A stretch of DNA of 64,000 nucleotides from Penelope pileata (lineage: Eukaryota > Chordata > Aves > Galliformes > Cracidae), in NCBI GenBank assembly GCA_013396635.1, contig WBMW01001659.1:286423-350422 (forward strand), read 5' to 3'. Positions 10,710 through 22,560 of this stretch are shown one piece after another; the first letter of the stretch is position 1; every line of letters begins with the position of its first letter. Both the position numbers and the translations under genes were made by a program. The notes below the pieces were generated by a model. The model had not been told where the DNA came from and did not search any database. It saw only the letters and a program-made list of their open reading frames with translations.

Positions 10710-11180
10710 CTTTTTTTTATCAAAATGGTGACATCTGGTTATTTTTGTTTCTCTTTTCTCCCAGTAATTACTCGAGCTTTGCGCCCTCTCCCCTCCCCCC
10801 CACCTCAAATTGTTGGAGTCATTTTCCTTCTGTGACGTGGCCACAAAGCCCTGCATATAGCACCTGGAACGATTTGGATGGATGCGTTTGTTGTGAAATT
10901 AACCCGAAATGCACCTCCGACAGTCAGAACGGTTCCTCTATAGGCAGAACACCCACGTTCCACTCAAATGATCAGGACAACGCTGCTGGCCTGAGGAAAA
11001 CAATGCCAGCAAAGGCAAAATGCAGGTTTACATTTATAATTTGAAGTCACAGGTTTGCACACAAATGTATATTTGCAAATTTGAAAGAGCAAAGCCATAC
11101 ATTTCAGGCAGGCTTTTATAGATAACACGCGGAAGAAATTTACAGCAGGGATATGGCTTTCCACCAAAGCCCACTATGTT
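10710..11180. promoter_or_regulatory. Candidate conserved non-coding block
   Basis: A non-repetitive AT-rich stretch with a splice-acceptor-like TTTTCTCCCAG at about 10754-10764 and dense AT-rich words at 11025-11110. A plus-strand open frame (10691-11044) is present, but I find no family match. It has the look of an enhancer or untranslated exon. That judgement is impressionistic and depends on cross-species conservation that I cannot test. Confidence 0.25.
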
Positions 11181-12325
11181 GCTGAGAAATAGTCCGAGCC
11201 ACGGAAAAGCCTCACGTTTGGGGCAATTTCACCTCCCAGCCAGGATGGAGCAGTGCTGGCAGACGCTGCAGGGGCCCCCAGAACTCCTGGCAGAGTTTTG
11301 GGGTGGAAGCCACACTGAAAATCCCCAAAATACGTTTCCCTGCACTTTCTCCTTCAAAACAGCACTGGAACAGCAACGCCCAGCCTAAAGCACCCCCCAA
11401 AAATGTGTACTGCCCAGAACCTCTGTTATTTTCCCCGTGGGAAGCATTCACCCTGTGACCCAAATGCACAAAGCCCAGCAGCCCGTGCCCACGGTTCCCA
11501 GCAAGCAACCACACAACTGCAGATGCACTGACTTCTGCTCTGCCACAGCACAAGGGATGTTTTTTTAAGAAACGTGACATTGAGTGCAGAGGTGCGGGGT
11601 GATCCCGTGCTCCTTGAGTGCTGGAAGCCTTTATCCCAGCTCTGCACGGCATAGAGGAGAAAAAATCAGAACAACACATTTCCATTTTGCACAGAGAACA
11701 AGAAAAAAAAATGCAAAACTGCATGAAAACCAGGACGACCCTTCCATCACAGCCTGTAAACGCTCTGCTTCATGGGGAGCTGCCCCAAACATTTCCGAAA
11801 CTCAACAAGAAATTTGCTGAAAAAAATCCTCCTGCTAACCTCATATAAAAGCATGCTTAGACGCTTTTAATTAACTTCAAATACGCTTTTAGATCCCCCC
11901 CTTGTTGGAGCACGGAACTGTCCTCCCTCGCAGTGATCCCCTTAGAGGGGTGCACGATGCCTCACGGAGCAAAGCCTGCGTGCACCAGGAATGCCCCCTG
12001 CCCAGACCCGCTGTGCCCTCATCCCAGCGGGATGGGCATCCCCTTATGCAGCACCATCCCCTGCACCCATGGGGTGCACCCTGGAAGATGCCCCCCTGGA
12101 TGCCCTCTGTTCCCAAAAGCAGGTGTTCGGGGCACAGAATGTGGGCTGCAGGTCTTGTGCCCAGGACCACGCCATGCTGTGGCTCAGGGCAGAACGCCCA
12201 AAGGATCCCAAAAGGAAAAAGTGAGCGAGCAGTGTTGCTAGGGAACTGCAGTGAGGCGGCTCCGCTTCCCTGCAAATGAGTCCAGGACAAAGCCCTGGAT
12301 TTCAGGTCAGAGGAGGACAGCAACG
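11181..12325. other. Unique non-coding sequence
   Basis: No recognisable gene, RNA or interspersed repeat. The stretch at 11845-11895 is AT-rich and non-repetitive, with the word GCTTTTAATTAACTTC. Confidence 0.3.
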
Positions 12326-12510
12326 GAGGATGGAGAAGGGAATGATGGAGGGTGGAGAGGGATGTGATGGAGGCTCGAGTGGGCACCGACGGGGATGGGA
12401 GGGCAGGGACGGTGGATGGACAAGGCGGCAGTGGAGGGACACAATGGCAGACAGAGGGTGGAGAAGGCAGCGGGAGGTGATGTGGAATAAGAGGGCAGCA
12501 ATGGAGGATG
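12326..12510. repeat. Degenerate GGATGGAGA minisatellite
   Basis: The plus strand is purine-rich with recurrent GGATGGAGA/GATGGAGGG words. Periodicity is loose, so it is an old or fast-diverging array. Confidence 0.6.
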
Positions 12511-12544
12511 CAGTTTGTGGTCCAGGCCACTTGCTCGACCCAGA

Positions 12545-12690
12545 AGGAAGTTTGTTAAGCTTTAATACCACTTTGCATCAGTGGATATTATTTATGAGCC
12601 TACAGCATTCCTGCATCATTAGCCTTGAAACAGGTATAAAATATGAATGACTTTAATGAGAAACACACGGCTGATGGCAAGGAGCATCCT
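12545..12690. promoter_or_regulatory. Candidate conserved non-coding block
   Basis: A compact AT-rich, non-repetitive segment with ATTATTTATGAGCC, GCATCATTAGCC and GACTTTAATGAG words (homeodomain-type TAATG/ATTAG cores). It stands between a minisatellite and GC-richer DNA. Enhancer function is only an inference. Confidence 0.22.
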
Positions 12691-13718
12691 GACATCGCTG
12701 GCACTTGGCTGCCCGTGCCACTGCCCCGTGCTCTGCCACATGTCCCCCCCCAGGGCCACCCATCCCCGCGGGCTGACACAACACTCATGGCCTCGCCGAG
12801 CACTGACCTGAGTCCTGTCATGTGCCTGCGTGTGATGCTGGAGCACAGAAATTATTTCCATGCCATTTTCCAGCTTGAGAGCCGGCTGGCTTCTGCTACT
12901 AAACATAACTCTGAGTTTTCCTATTTTTTTTTCTAAAAATATTCAAAAAGTATTTTCCAAAGCAGAGCCCAGAGGATGCTATTCTTATCTCCCCAGTGGG
13001 CTGAGGAGCAAGCTTACTTTCTGCCAACCCAAAGAACCACGATTTCACACAGATTTGTCACTCCTTGTCAGGCTGCTTCCACCTGGGATCCCCGGGCAGC
13101 ACAAGGAGGCTCTACCGGCGTTGCCTGGGCTGGCACACCTGGCTGCTGCCGCATTGCCTTCTATCAGCAGCAGGTTTAGAAATGCAAGACAAGGGGCAAA
13201 TCCTAATGGAGGGGCAAATCCTCCACAGCATAAACTGTGGCTGGGGTGTAAATAGGTATTCAGACACAGGTGACAGGGTGCTCAGAGGACAAGGAAACAC
13301 CACTCGGCACACTGAGTGCTCCCATCCCTGCACGGACCCAGACTACAGCAGCTCCTCTTCCTCCTCCCGCTGCAGCTGCTTCCCACAGTGTGCCCCTTCA
13401 CGCCCCCCCAGTCACACCTCCCCTCACCATCGCCCTGTGCCAGGCACCTGCCTGCATGGACACGGGCTGAGCCATGCCAAAGGATTAGGATTACACACAC
13501 TGACAGACAAAAGCATGCCCGTGGAAGAACGCACTTAGCGTTGTATTATTTTTTCTAAGTAAGTAAATATCCATTGAGTGAAATATGAATATCCATCTTC
13601 AGGGTCAGGATGGGATTTGGTGTGTTTATATCTCTCTGGGCCAGCTTACTCCGCTGGATTTAGCCTGGGGTGACCCAGACTGGAACGTGATCTCCACGTT
13701 TCAGGTGCAGATGGGGCC
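12691..13718. other. Unique non-coding sequence
   Basis: No coding exon can be supported. A small direct repeat (GGGGCAAATCCT twice) occurs at about 13194-13222, and a CTCCTCTTCCTCC tract near 13350. Confidence 0.3.
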
Positions 13719-14045
13719 ATCCATCCCATGACACATCCATCCCATAGCATGTCTATCCCATCCATCATGTTCATTCCACGGCACATCCATCCCATTCATC
13801 CTGCCCATCCCATGGCATATGCATCCCATGGCACGTCCATCCCATAACAAGTCCATCCCAATTCATCCCATCCATCCCATGACACGTCCATCCTACAGCA
13901 CATCTGTCCCATGGCAAATCCATCTCATTGCACCTCCATTCCGTCCATGCCATGCCACATTCAGCGGGTGGCACACCCATTCCATGGCACATTCATCCTA
14001 TGGAACACCCAATCCTGTCCATCCTAAGGCACATCCATCCTGTCT
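13719..14045. repeat. CATCCCATGGCACGTC minisatellite
   Basis: About 325 bases consist of diverged units such as CCCATGACACATCCAT, CCCATGGCACGTCCAT and TCCCATAACAAGTCCAT. The basic unit is about 16-21 bp with irregular insertions. On the minus strand this is again a GATGG-type array. Open frames across it give a repeated Trp/Gly/Met peptide and are not genes. Confidence 0.85.
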
Positions 14046-16800
14046 GTGCCCTGCCATCACTGCTCCAGGTGCAGAGAAGTGCTTTTATCCCTGCCATAAT
14101 CAGGATCCCGTAAAAATAACTGTGCAGAGAGATTCCTGGACACTAAAATCTGGGTCTGACTAATGCTGCTAGCGGGAAGTGGCAGCGAGCCATACGCTTG
14201 ACAGCAACGAAGGAAGACAGAAATAGCCAAGCACAGCATTGCTGCTATAATCAGTGCCAGCGATGTTTGTTGTATTTGCACTGGAAAAATGAGCCTACCT
14301 GCGTGGCAAGGTGCTCCAGAGGGGTGCACAGAGAAATGGGAAACCCCTGAGGTCCCCAAAAACAAAGTGGCTGATGGGAAGGAGAAACCAGGATGGAAAA
14401 TGGAAGGTGCTGCGAGCCTTGAAAGCTTAATGCACTAAAACAGTGCGTGTGCTGACATAGACAAAGAGCAGGAAACAGCAAGGATTTGGCTGTGGACCTT
14501 GCAGTGGCTGTGGGACCATCTCAGAAGCAGCACATCACTTTGCAAGGTTTCTTGGTTTGGAACCTCTCTTTTTGGCAATGCATTGGCATCTCGGCTTTAA
14601 CGTTATTTAATTTTTCTATTTGCTTGCAGATCTGACGGTATTTCTTCTTTGATTTTTTTCTTGTCCTTTTAAGCTTGCCTGTAAAACCATAAAAACCAGA
14701 ACATTAAAGGAAGATGAATAAGAGCATATTATCTTACACATCACTTGAGTCTGCTCCCCACAGGCATGGCAGGAGGCTCCGGAATACCCGCCTGGTTCTG
14801 AGCCTTAGCCACAGCCCAGCCCTGCCCAGGAGCCCTGGGTTGTGACCAGGGATGAGGAAGGTCTTTCTGGATGCCCTCTGGACAAGCAGGATGCCCCGGA
14901 GAGACAGGGACCTGTGTGCGCCTGTCATTGCCTCTGTGTCACAACAGCGCTCTTCAAATAATTTCTTTCTTTTGCTCACTGACATTTAATGATGAGAAAC
15001 TGAAATAAAAAGTCAGCTCAGGGTGAGCCAATGTGACTTTGTGATTTCAGTGGTTCCACTGCAAAATAAAAACCAAACAAAAACAAACAGCAAAAAACAC
15101 CTCCACAGGTGGAAGCAAACAATTCACTCCATGTTCTGCATGCTAGCCCCAACACAGGAGGGATTTTACGTCAAATTAGTCCAAAAAAATTCGACTTTGA
15201 TCCAGCCAAGAATACCTGAGCCCTGCAGTGCCATACACTGGGGGATGTTACTGTGAGCCACATGGGAAAAAGAGACCCTAACCCCTGTGTTCAGTGCAGC
15301 CCCCAGTGCTGCAAGATACCCATGTGGAGCACGCTCGGGTGGGAGGTGACGAACACCTCTGATCCCACCACAAGCAGCAGCTGGTGGTCCCCTTCCTCCT
15401 CTCAGAATGGGTATCAATGCTTCATAGCACGTTTTTAATCTATTTTTCCCTAAATCCAATGGTTCCCAGAGCTGCATCCCATGTAGCTCGTCCTCCTGCT
15501 GCCCAACACGTCCTCCTTCCCAACGCATATCCAGTTGCCTGAAGTGCCCGCTCACTGGAAAAAAAAGACATTTTAGAGGCAATTAATATCCAGGCAATAT
15601 ATATCTCTGCTTCCTATGCTTGGTACATCAGTAACTTGAGTCTCAGAGATCCCCCAGTACCTCCCTTGCAATGCTCTTTGCCGGCAGCCATGGCATCGCT
15701 GCCCTGTGCCCCCATGCCCTGCAGATGTCCTTGTGCAGCCCAACACCCAGCAGAAGAATTTTTTAATGATCCCCATGGCTCAGCTTCTGTTCACACCCCA
15801 AAACGCACACAGGGCCAGGAGGATGCCTGCACACCGTGTGCTGTCCATCCTCCTTGGAACGAAGGCCGAGAAGCAGTGGCAGCCCTTGCGTTGCCCTCGA
15901 GTGGAGGGCAGGAGAAATGGAGAGGTTCTGCTGGAGCTGGGGAAATGATCCCCCTCCACCCAGAAATCACTTCAATTAAATGAACTCCGTAACCTAACAC
16001 TGACATAGGGCTCCTGCTTCTCGCTGTGACCTAGGAGCATCCTCAGGGTGTGATGGGGCAGGGGCACAGTGAGCCCAGGGATGGGTGCTGTCCTGGTGCC
16101 TCTCTTTGTGCTTTCTGGACATGACGCACCCATGTACCCACACACGGTGCTCCCAGCACCCAAACGAGCGGCCCCGCCAGCCCCTTGCAAAGCATGCTGC
16201 AGCTTCACAGGTTGCAATGCAGTTTAGTGATAGGTTAACATCTGAGCATCCTGGGGCAGACCAGGGCTTCCCCCAGCATGTCGCATGTCTCTGTGCCTCC
16301 CCTGCATATCCCTGGTGAGCAACTCATTGTGGGGAACGGTCTTGAGCTCGAACATCCCCAGGCAAGGAGTAGTGTTATCCCTGGGAAAAACATCCAAATC
16401 CAGGAAGTGGCGTGAAATAAAAGGGCATGACACAGAAGGGAGACCTTGTTCCTGACTGTGTGGTTGTCTTCATCTCAAATTAAAACAGTGAGATTGTGCT
16501 GGGAGAATCAAAACTTGATGTTTTGGGTGAGGTATCCACACACTACTCACGATAGAGGCAAATTGTATTTACTTGGTTTGTCAGCACTGGTTCTTGGCTT
16601 GGGGAACGCATGCTGACAGCACCGTGGGTCCTGCCCTGCACAGGACACCAGCAGCCTATCATGCTCAGTGAGATGTGGGGACACGTTGTGCCTGGGCACA
16701 GTGATGCGGGGTCCCCCAGCACTGCAGCAATGATGCACATGCTCACTCAGACGCACAGCTGATACTGGGACCTGGGGAAGGCTGCTCGCTGTGCATGCTC
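14046..16800. other. Unique non-coding sequence
   Basis: About 2.7 kb without a recognisable gene or interspersed repeat. A pyrimidine tract ending in TTGCTTGCAG lies at about 14619-14630 and resembles a splice acceptor, but no coding frame follows it. Confidence 0.3.
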
Positions 16801-18686
16801 CCAAGTGCTCCTTTCCTCAAGGGCAGAAACACTTCATTTCCTAAAGCAAGAGCAGATTTTCATTTTTTAATGCAGCCTTGCACTTACAAGCTGCTGAAAT
16901 CCAGACCCTCTGCAGTCCTTCCTGCTGTCCCCGCTGCTGAGTTCAGCTTTGTGCAGGGAGGATGCTGCGTCCTTGTCCCCACAAGCACCAGACCTTGTAT
17001 TTATCTCCCCAAGACCACCCTGCAGTGCAAATAGCTCCAGTTCCAAGTATGCAGCTTGGAGGGGGCACATTTTCAGTGCAAGTGGCAGAGAGTCAGGAGC
17101 AGCCTCCGTCACTCAAAAGCAGCACGTGGGAATAAAGGCTTCATATGGAATGGGAAGCAGAGCTCCCTCCTGCATGTGCCTGTGCTCTGTGAATACAGCC
17201 AAGAGGAAAAAAGAAAGTTGGCAAGTGCTCATTGGCTTTGCATGGATCTGCTGTAGCACCCTGGGTTGCACACAGTGTGTTTTTGGGTTGTGTGCACAAC
17301 GGGGCATTGCACACCCCTCCAGCACAAGCCCCTCTGCGCCCACCTGCAGGACTCTGTTCCCAGAGCTGCGGGTGCTGTGAAATCCAGCGCCCAGCAATCT
17401 GAGCTCAGTGCACAGAGCACGACATGCTCCAGGGTGATTCCTCTGTTGCAACAGTGCTAATCAAAACTCTGGTCCTGAGTTTCCTTGGACGGATATCACT
17501 AGGGAACTTGCTTCTTCTCTTCCCCACAGCTCAGGAATTGCCTGCTGGAGGCTGCAGGGAACGGTGACACTCCCCTGCAGCATGCAGAGAGGGCTCCGTC
17601 CCATGGATTCATTGCCCAGCCTGTTGCCAGGCCAGGAGCTCACGCTTGCTTCCAGAGAAGCTGTGTCCATGTGTGGCTGCTGCACCACAGGAGGCCTCGC
17701 TGGGTGCCAGGGGCTGGAGGGGTGAGCGATAAACAGCCAGCAGCAAGGGAGGGGGGGGAAGCCAGCAATCCTCTTTTGTGAGAAATGAGATTGGAAAACG
17801 GGTAATCTGCTAAATGGGCAGTCAATAAGCAGAGCTCCTTGCTATTACGGTGATGGGCTCCATGGGAGGAGTGTAATCCCAGCCCGGCTGTGCACCAGAG
17901 CACCCAGATGGGAGCGCCCAGCAGTGTGGTGGGAGGAGGCGGAGGCAGCGGGTCCTGCAGTGTCCCTGGGAAGCAGCACCGAGCTCCCCGTGTCCTCCTG
18001 AGATGTCACTGAGTGGGAGCGGGACATCCAAATTAAGGACAAAGGACACATTTGGGATATTTTTGCTCTGCTCTGAACTGCAGGGGGGAAGGGCCACGCA
18101 AACCCTACTGGCAGTGTGGCAGTTAGTGACACACAATAAGGACAAGCCAGCAGCACAGAAAAGTCACACAAACCTCACAGAGCCAAGGCAGCAGCCACAA
18201 CAAAGGTAGCAGCAGCAACGTTTAGTAGAACTAAAACAACAAGCAGCATATACAGTAACAATATACAGGGCAGAAATACAACAAAAAGAATTTTAATTTC
18301 TGACTGGCATTTCCTGCATATGCAGCACTTCAAGTGCAAGTGAGTGGATCTGCCCTTATTCCTACCATCTTCAAGGCCAGATACAGAAGGTGTCAAACTG
18401 CAGATAAAATTGATCATGTCAGAATAATGATAAGGTACAAACACGAAAGGGATGTCTCCTATGGCTAAACCCATGAATCAAATCCTTGCAATAGCTCCAA
18501 CAATAATTCAGAAAATCAGGTTTGAAAAAAAAAAAACTTGCTTTACCCTTCCCCCTTTTCCCTCTCATTTTGGTGTCTGACAACAGCAGCCTGGATTTTT
18601 TTTCCCTCAAAAGCCTTCCTTCTCTCCATCATTGTTACCAGAAGTTGCTGTTGTTAACACCAGTTTTCTTCCCCTGCTCCAGACAC
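16801..18686. other. Unique non-coding sequence
   Basis: No recognisable gene. The segment 18180-18300 is rich in CAGCA/ACAACA words, and a poly-A run lies near 18525. Reading frames here lack recognisable domains. Confidence 0.3.
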
Positions 18687-18852
18687 AGATGGATGAGATG
18701 GACAGACGGACGGATGGATGATGGGATGGATGTTGGGATGATACGATGGTGGGATGGATGGATGGATGATGGGATGGATGTTGGGATGATACGATGGTGG
18801 GATGGACGGAAGGGTGCTGGGATGGATGGATGGTGCGATGGATGGATGGCAT
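18687..18852. repeat. GATGGATG minisatellite with 48-bp higher-order unit
   Basis: Tandem GATG/GGATGGATG units are directly visible. A longer block containing TGTTGGGATGATACGATGGT occurs twice, starting at 18731 and 18779, a period of 48 bp. The two copies are nearly identical, so that duplication is recent relative to the rest. Confidence 0.9.
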
Positions 18853-19785
18853 CTGAACACACTGTGTACTTCATGCCCGAAAGAGGGAGGCAGAAGGACT
18901 GCAATGACCCAACTGGAGCTGCTTTTCGCCAGTATTCACGGCGTCCGACACAGAAAAGGGAAGACATGGAAAATGTTGAGCTTCCCACGCAGTATCCAAC
19001 AAAGTATTCATCTTCTGAAATGTCACCTCAAGACCATTCGCTGTAAGTGCTGTTATCACTGGCTAGAACATAACACAAATATTAGTGTTTGGTTGATCTA
19101 GGGAGGGAGAAGGTTTAGTTTAGAGGAAAATATCTCATTTGCCATGCATTTATTGAGACAAAGAAAAATCCCTGTTTTTCTCTGGAGCATGTAGACCCCT
19201 TTCCATGAACATTTTCAGCCTACCAAAAACCCAGCCCAACTCCCAGCAGTGCCTGGCGACTCCAAGGAGCCAGAAATGCCTTGTGCACATGGAGGGGGAA
19301 AAAAGAGAGAAATGGGTATTTCAAGGGCATTTCACATAAAAAGGGGGAAAAAATAAAACAACAGAAACCTCTGCAAGCCCATTTGGTACCTGAAGTTGAT
19401 TCTGAGGCTTTTGCACAGATGCTGAATTCTCTTTTCCCATTTTCATGCAGATGCGGTGCTGCAAGGGAGGCTGTACATCTCCACTCTGCCTGCAGATCTG
19501 TGCTCATACTGTTCTGCTGCCACACGAGACATGGGAATCAGCTCCTCTTCCACTAAAATGTGATCTGTTCTAGGGGAAAACGCTAGTTTTAGGGCATTCT
19601 TATTTTTGTGGGATTCTGGATTAAGCACTACTGTGCCTAGCGCCATGCAAAGCAAGAAGGTGAGGTCGTGTCTTGCAAGTGAAAGATGAGATGGGAGCCA
19701 GTGGTAGGATGCACAGGATCAAACCTGCCAATTTAGGTCAAGAAATAGTGACTCTGCTCTAGCTGGAGCCAAGCCAGGGTGGCTG
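18853..19785. other. Unique non-coding sequence
   Basis: No gene recognised. The stretch 19040-19170 is AT-rich and non-repetitive. Confidence 0.3.
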
Positions 19786-19787
19786 GT

Positions 19788-19900
19788 AATCACAGCATCA
19801 CCTAGGTTGGAAAAGAGCTCTGAGACCAAGAAGTTCTGCCATATCCTGATCCACCCAGTCCCATCACTAAGCCATGACCAGTGCTCCCATCTGGGAGTTC
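19788..19900 (-). mobile_element. Diverged CR1-like fragment
   Basis: The words TCACAGCATCACCTAGGTTGG, AAAAGAGCTCTGAGACC and CCCAGTCCCATCACTAAGCCATG match, in order, the reverse complement of a CR1 subfamily 3' region as I remember it. The copy is short and degraded. Confidence 0.6.
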
Positions 19901-20375
19901 CATTCACTGAGGATTTCAAAGAGCTTTGCTGTCAGCAGCTGGAAGAGGCTCCCAGCACATAGAGTGGTTTTTAGGACAGATGCACAGCAAAGTCTTACAC
20001 TTTATTTCCCTAAAAAGAGCTTTCTCCAAGGCTGGAAAGACCAGTGGGGCTCTCTGAGCTGCTCTGTGGCAAAACTGCTGAGAAAGAAGAGGGAAAAAGA
20101 GAGGAAACAGGGAAGCGAAAAGAAAACAAACACAAGGCAAGATGGACAAAGTGGTGGTTTTTTCCTTATTATTAAGAAATACGATATTAAACATTGAAAA
20201 ATACAGCTGGAATAACACTGTGTGCTCAGAGAGAGCTCTCAAGGAGGAAGAACTCCTGATTTCTCCCCCGATGTGGCATGCCAGCTTGCATTACCTCCCC
20301 AGGGCCATGGGATGAGGGTGCAATATGGACCATCCACCAGCCTGCAGGACAGCATCCAATGTCGGGACGGGATTG
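19901..20375. other. Unique sequence between two CR1 fragments
   Basis: No gene is recognised. An A/G-rich stretch lies at 20080-20150, and the AT-rich word TTATTATTAAGAAATACGAT near 20166. Confidence 0.3.
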
Positions 20376-20695
20376 TCATAGAATCATGGAATGATAGAAT
20401 GACTTGAGTTGGAAGGGATCTTAAAGACCATCTAGCTCCAACCCCCCTGCCATGGGCACAGTTGCCAACCACTAAATCAGGCATCAGCTCAGACTGCCCA
20501 GAGCCCATCCAGCCTGGCCTTGAACACCTCCAGGGATGGGGCACCCCCAGCTCTCTGGGCAGCTGTGCCAGGGCTTCATCATCCTCTGAGCAAAGAATTT
20601 CCCCCTAACATCTAACCTAAATCTCCCCACTTTCAGTTAAAAAATATTTCCACTTCTCCCATCACTATCAGACCACGTAAAAAAGTTTGTCCCCT
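20376..20695 (-). mobile_element. CR1 LINE fragment (3' end)
   Basis: This is the clearest CR1 copy of the window. The plus strand starts with TCATAGAATCATGGAATG, followed by AGTTGGAAGGGATCTTAAAG, CCATCCAGCCTGGCCTTGAA, CACCTCCAGGGATGGGGCA and CCCCTAACATCTAACC. The order fits the reverse complement of the CR1 3' end. It is 5'-truncated and contains no coding capacity. Confidence 0.95.
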
Positions 20696-22500
20696 AATTA
20701 CAGGAGCCAAACCTCAACTTGGTGCAGCCAATTTTTGCAACAAACCCCCATCCCCGCAGCCTGTGCAGGAAGATGCCTTCCCCCAGAGCAGGCACTGCAA
20801 CCCCAGTGGCCCCAGCGGGAGGAAGGAAGCGGGGCCAAACAATGAGCTGCAGGATGCTGCTGGATACCTTGCCTCCCGAGGTCCCAGCCCTGCAGCACAA
20901 GAGGGGAAATGCCATGTCCAGTGCTGAGGCCGCAGCACCCTTGCCCCCATCCTGGTGCTCAGCAGCTTCAGCTGCCTGCAGCCAGGTACTTGTTTGCCTC
21001 TGAAAGGCAGAAATAGTATTTTTCTACTCTGCAATTTTTCCCATCAGATTCACCTAATGGATTTTTCTGCTTTCCAGCCCGTCAGAAGGATTTCCATGAG
21101 GAAGGAAGTCTTGTTCCCAGGGAGGATAGGCGAGCCTCTTGCAGGCACAGGAACAAAGCTCTGCCTAGAGCATCGCATGTGACTTACTCCAGCCACATTC
21201 CCACTGCCCATCTGAAGGAGCGCTGTCCTTACCAGCCCATTTTGGCCACCCATGCCAAAATCCATCACATACATAATGCTGGGCTTCCATTTTGGGCAGG
21301 AAAGTGTCTGTAACTAACACCATCCCCACGGAGATGTCTTCATCACTTTCATACATGAAACCTGTCCCCAGTATTGACCGGCACATGGCTCAAATCCGGC
21401 ACTGATTATGACATTGATTAAAGCTGTGGGTGACGGGGTCTGGAGCAGCTGCTTTTTTGCAGCAGATGTGAGAGAGGCAGAGGCAGCTCTCAGAGACATG
21501 GATTCGAGAGATCTGCAAGCAAAATATAGCTGCAGCTCAGAGTGTGTGAGAGGAAATGTAGGACAATAAATGTATGGAGTGAAAGCAGCTTGAACATTGA
21601 TCAAAAGTACAGAGAAAGCACTGGGGAGACAGGGAAATAAAAGAACGTTAATTCAGGATCCTACCTGCCAGTGCAGTAAATATTAATGGGCTAAGTTGGA
21701 GAATGGGAAGGCCTCCTTGGAAAAGCAATAGCCAAAGCACTGAGATTGATTTCCCATCAAATAAAAGTTGACAAGGTAAAGCAATTAAGGGCTGAGAAAC
21801 AAAACTCATTTTTAGGGTGGAGATCTGCAGAGTGAATTGGTTTCCAAAGAACCAATAATCAAAGCTTTTGGGTTCACTCCAGGCCCGCTGGAGTGAAGTG
21901 GAGCACAGCACTCTTGGCAGGCTGTGCCCCCTGTGCAGAGGGCCCTTCCTGCCCCTGCAGCACCAACACCACATCTCTAGCCTCCAGCTCTCCCCCAGCT
22001 TTGAAGCTTTAAGGTTTCTGCTCAGTTTGACAGCTGATGGCACGTCCTGTGTGGGACCCACTGTGACACCCCGGCACCAACAATGCTGTAACTGATGGGT
22101 TCATTCAGCACCCTTTCTTAATCCAACACAGACCAGAGCCAGGAGCTCATCAGAGCAGCCTCTTCATTGCTCAAGCAACGGCTTGGATGTGCAAAAAATT
22201 CCAGCAAAATCTGCAAGACTAATGAAAAAAATAAGCACTGCCTGACAAAGAAGGAACCCAAAGCATTAAACAGCATTGTGTTCCAGCAAGGGAAGGCAAT
22301 CTCCCTCCCCTCCTTTAGTGTTGTTTTTTTCCAGCAAGCTTATAAAATCCACTTAAAATATTAATACTGAGATGGTCAGAACTGTACAGGCTAAAGGGCA
22401 ATTGGAAAAGATTAATTCCCTATCACAACCCCAGCTTTGATTTCATAACCTCAGCAAGCAGGATCCTGGGCTGTGGCACAGCATCCTGCCATCCAGGCCA
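20696..22500. other. Unique non-coding sequence
   Basis: No gene, RNA or repeat recognised over 1.8 kb. Confidence 0.3.
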
Positions 22501-22501
22501 A

Positions 22502-22560
22502 AATTCCTGGGACGTGCCCAAGATTCCTGGGACATGCCCAAGATTCCTGGGATGTGCAGG
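22502..22560. repeat. Three-copy 20-bp tandem repeat with p53-half-site-like words
   Basis: The 20-bp unit AGATTCCTGGGACATGCCCA occurs about three times with small changes. Each copy includes a ten-base word at 22510, 22530 and 22550. The middle one, GGACATGCCC, fits the p53 half-site consensus RRRCWWGYYY exactly. The first (GGACGTGCCC) and third (GGATGTGCAG) deviate. Spacers are 10 bp. Confidence 0.7.

Noticed and set aside
13719..14045. Regularly spaced repeats that could suggest a CRISPR array
   Set aside because: Units are contiguous and degenerate without unique spacers, and the surrounding DNA is vertebrate. It is a minisatellite.
14600..14640. Splice-acceptor-like tract ending in TTGCTTGCAG
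   Set aside because: No coding frame or donor site follows within a plausible exon length. Kept only as a note.
18522..19046. 174-codon frame with Trp/Met/Asp/Gly repeats
   Set aside because: Most of its centre is the GATGGATG minisatellite. The peptide repeat reflects the DNA repeat.
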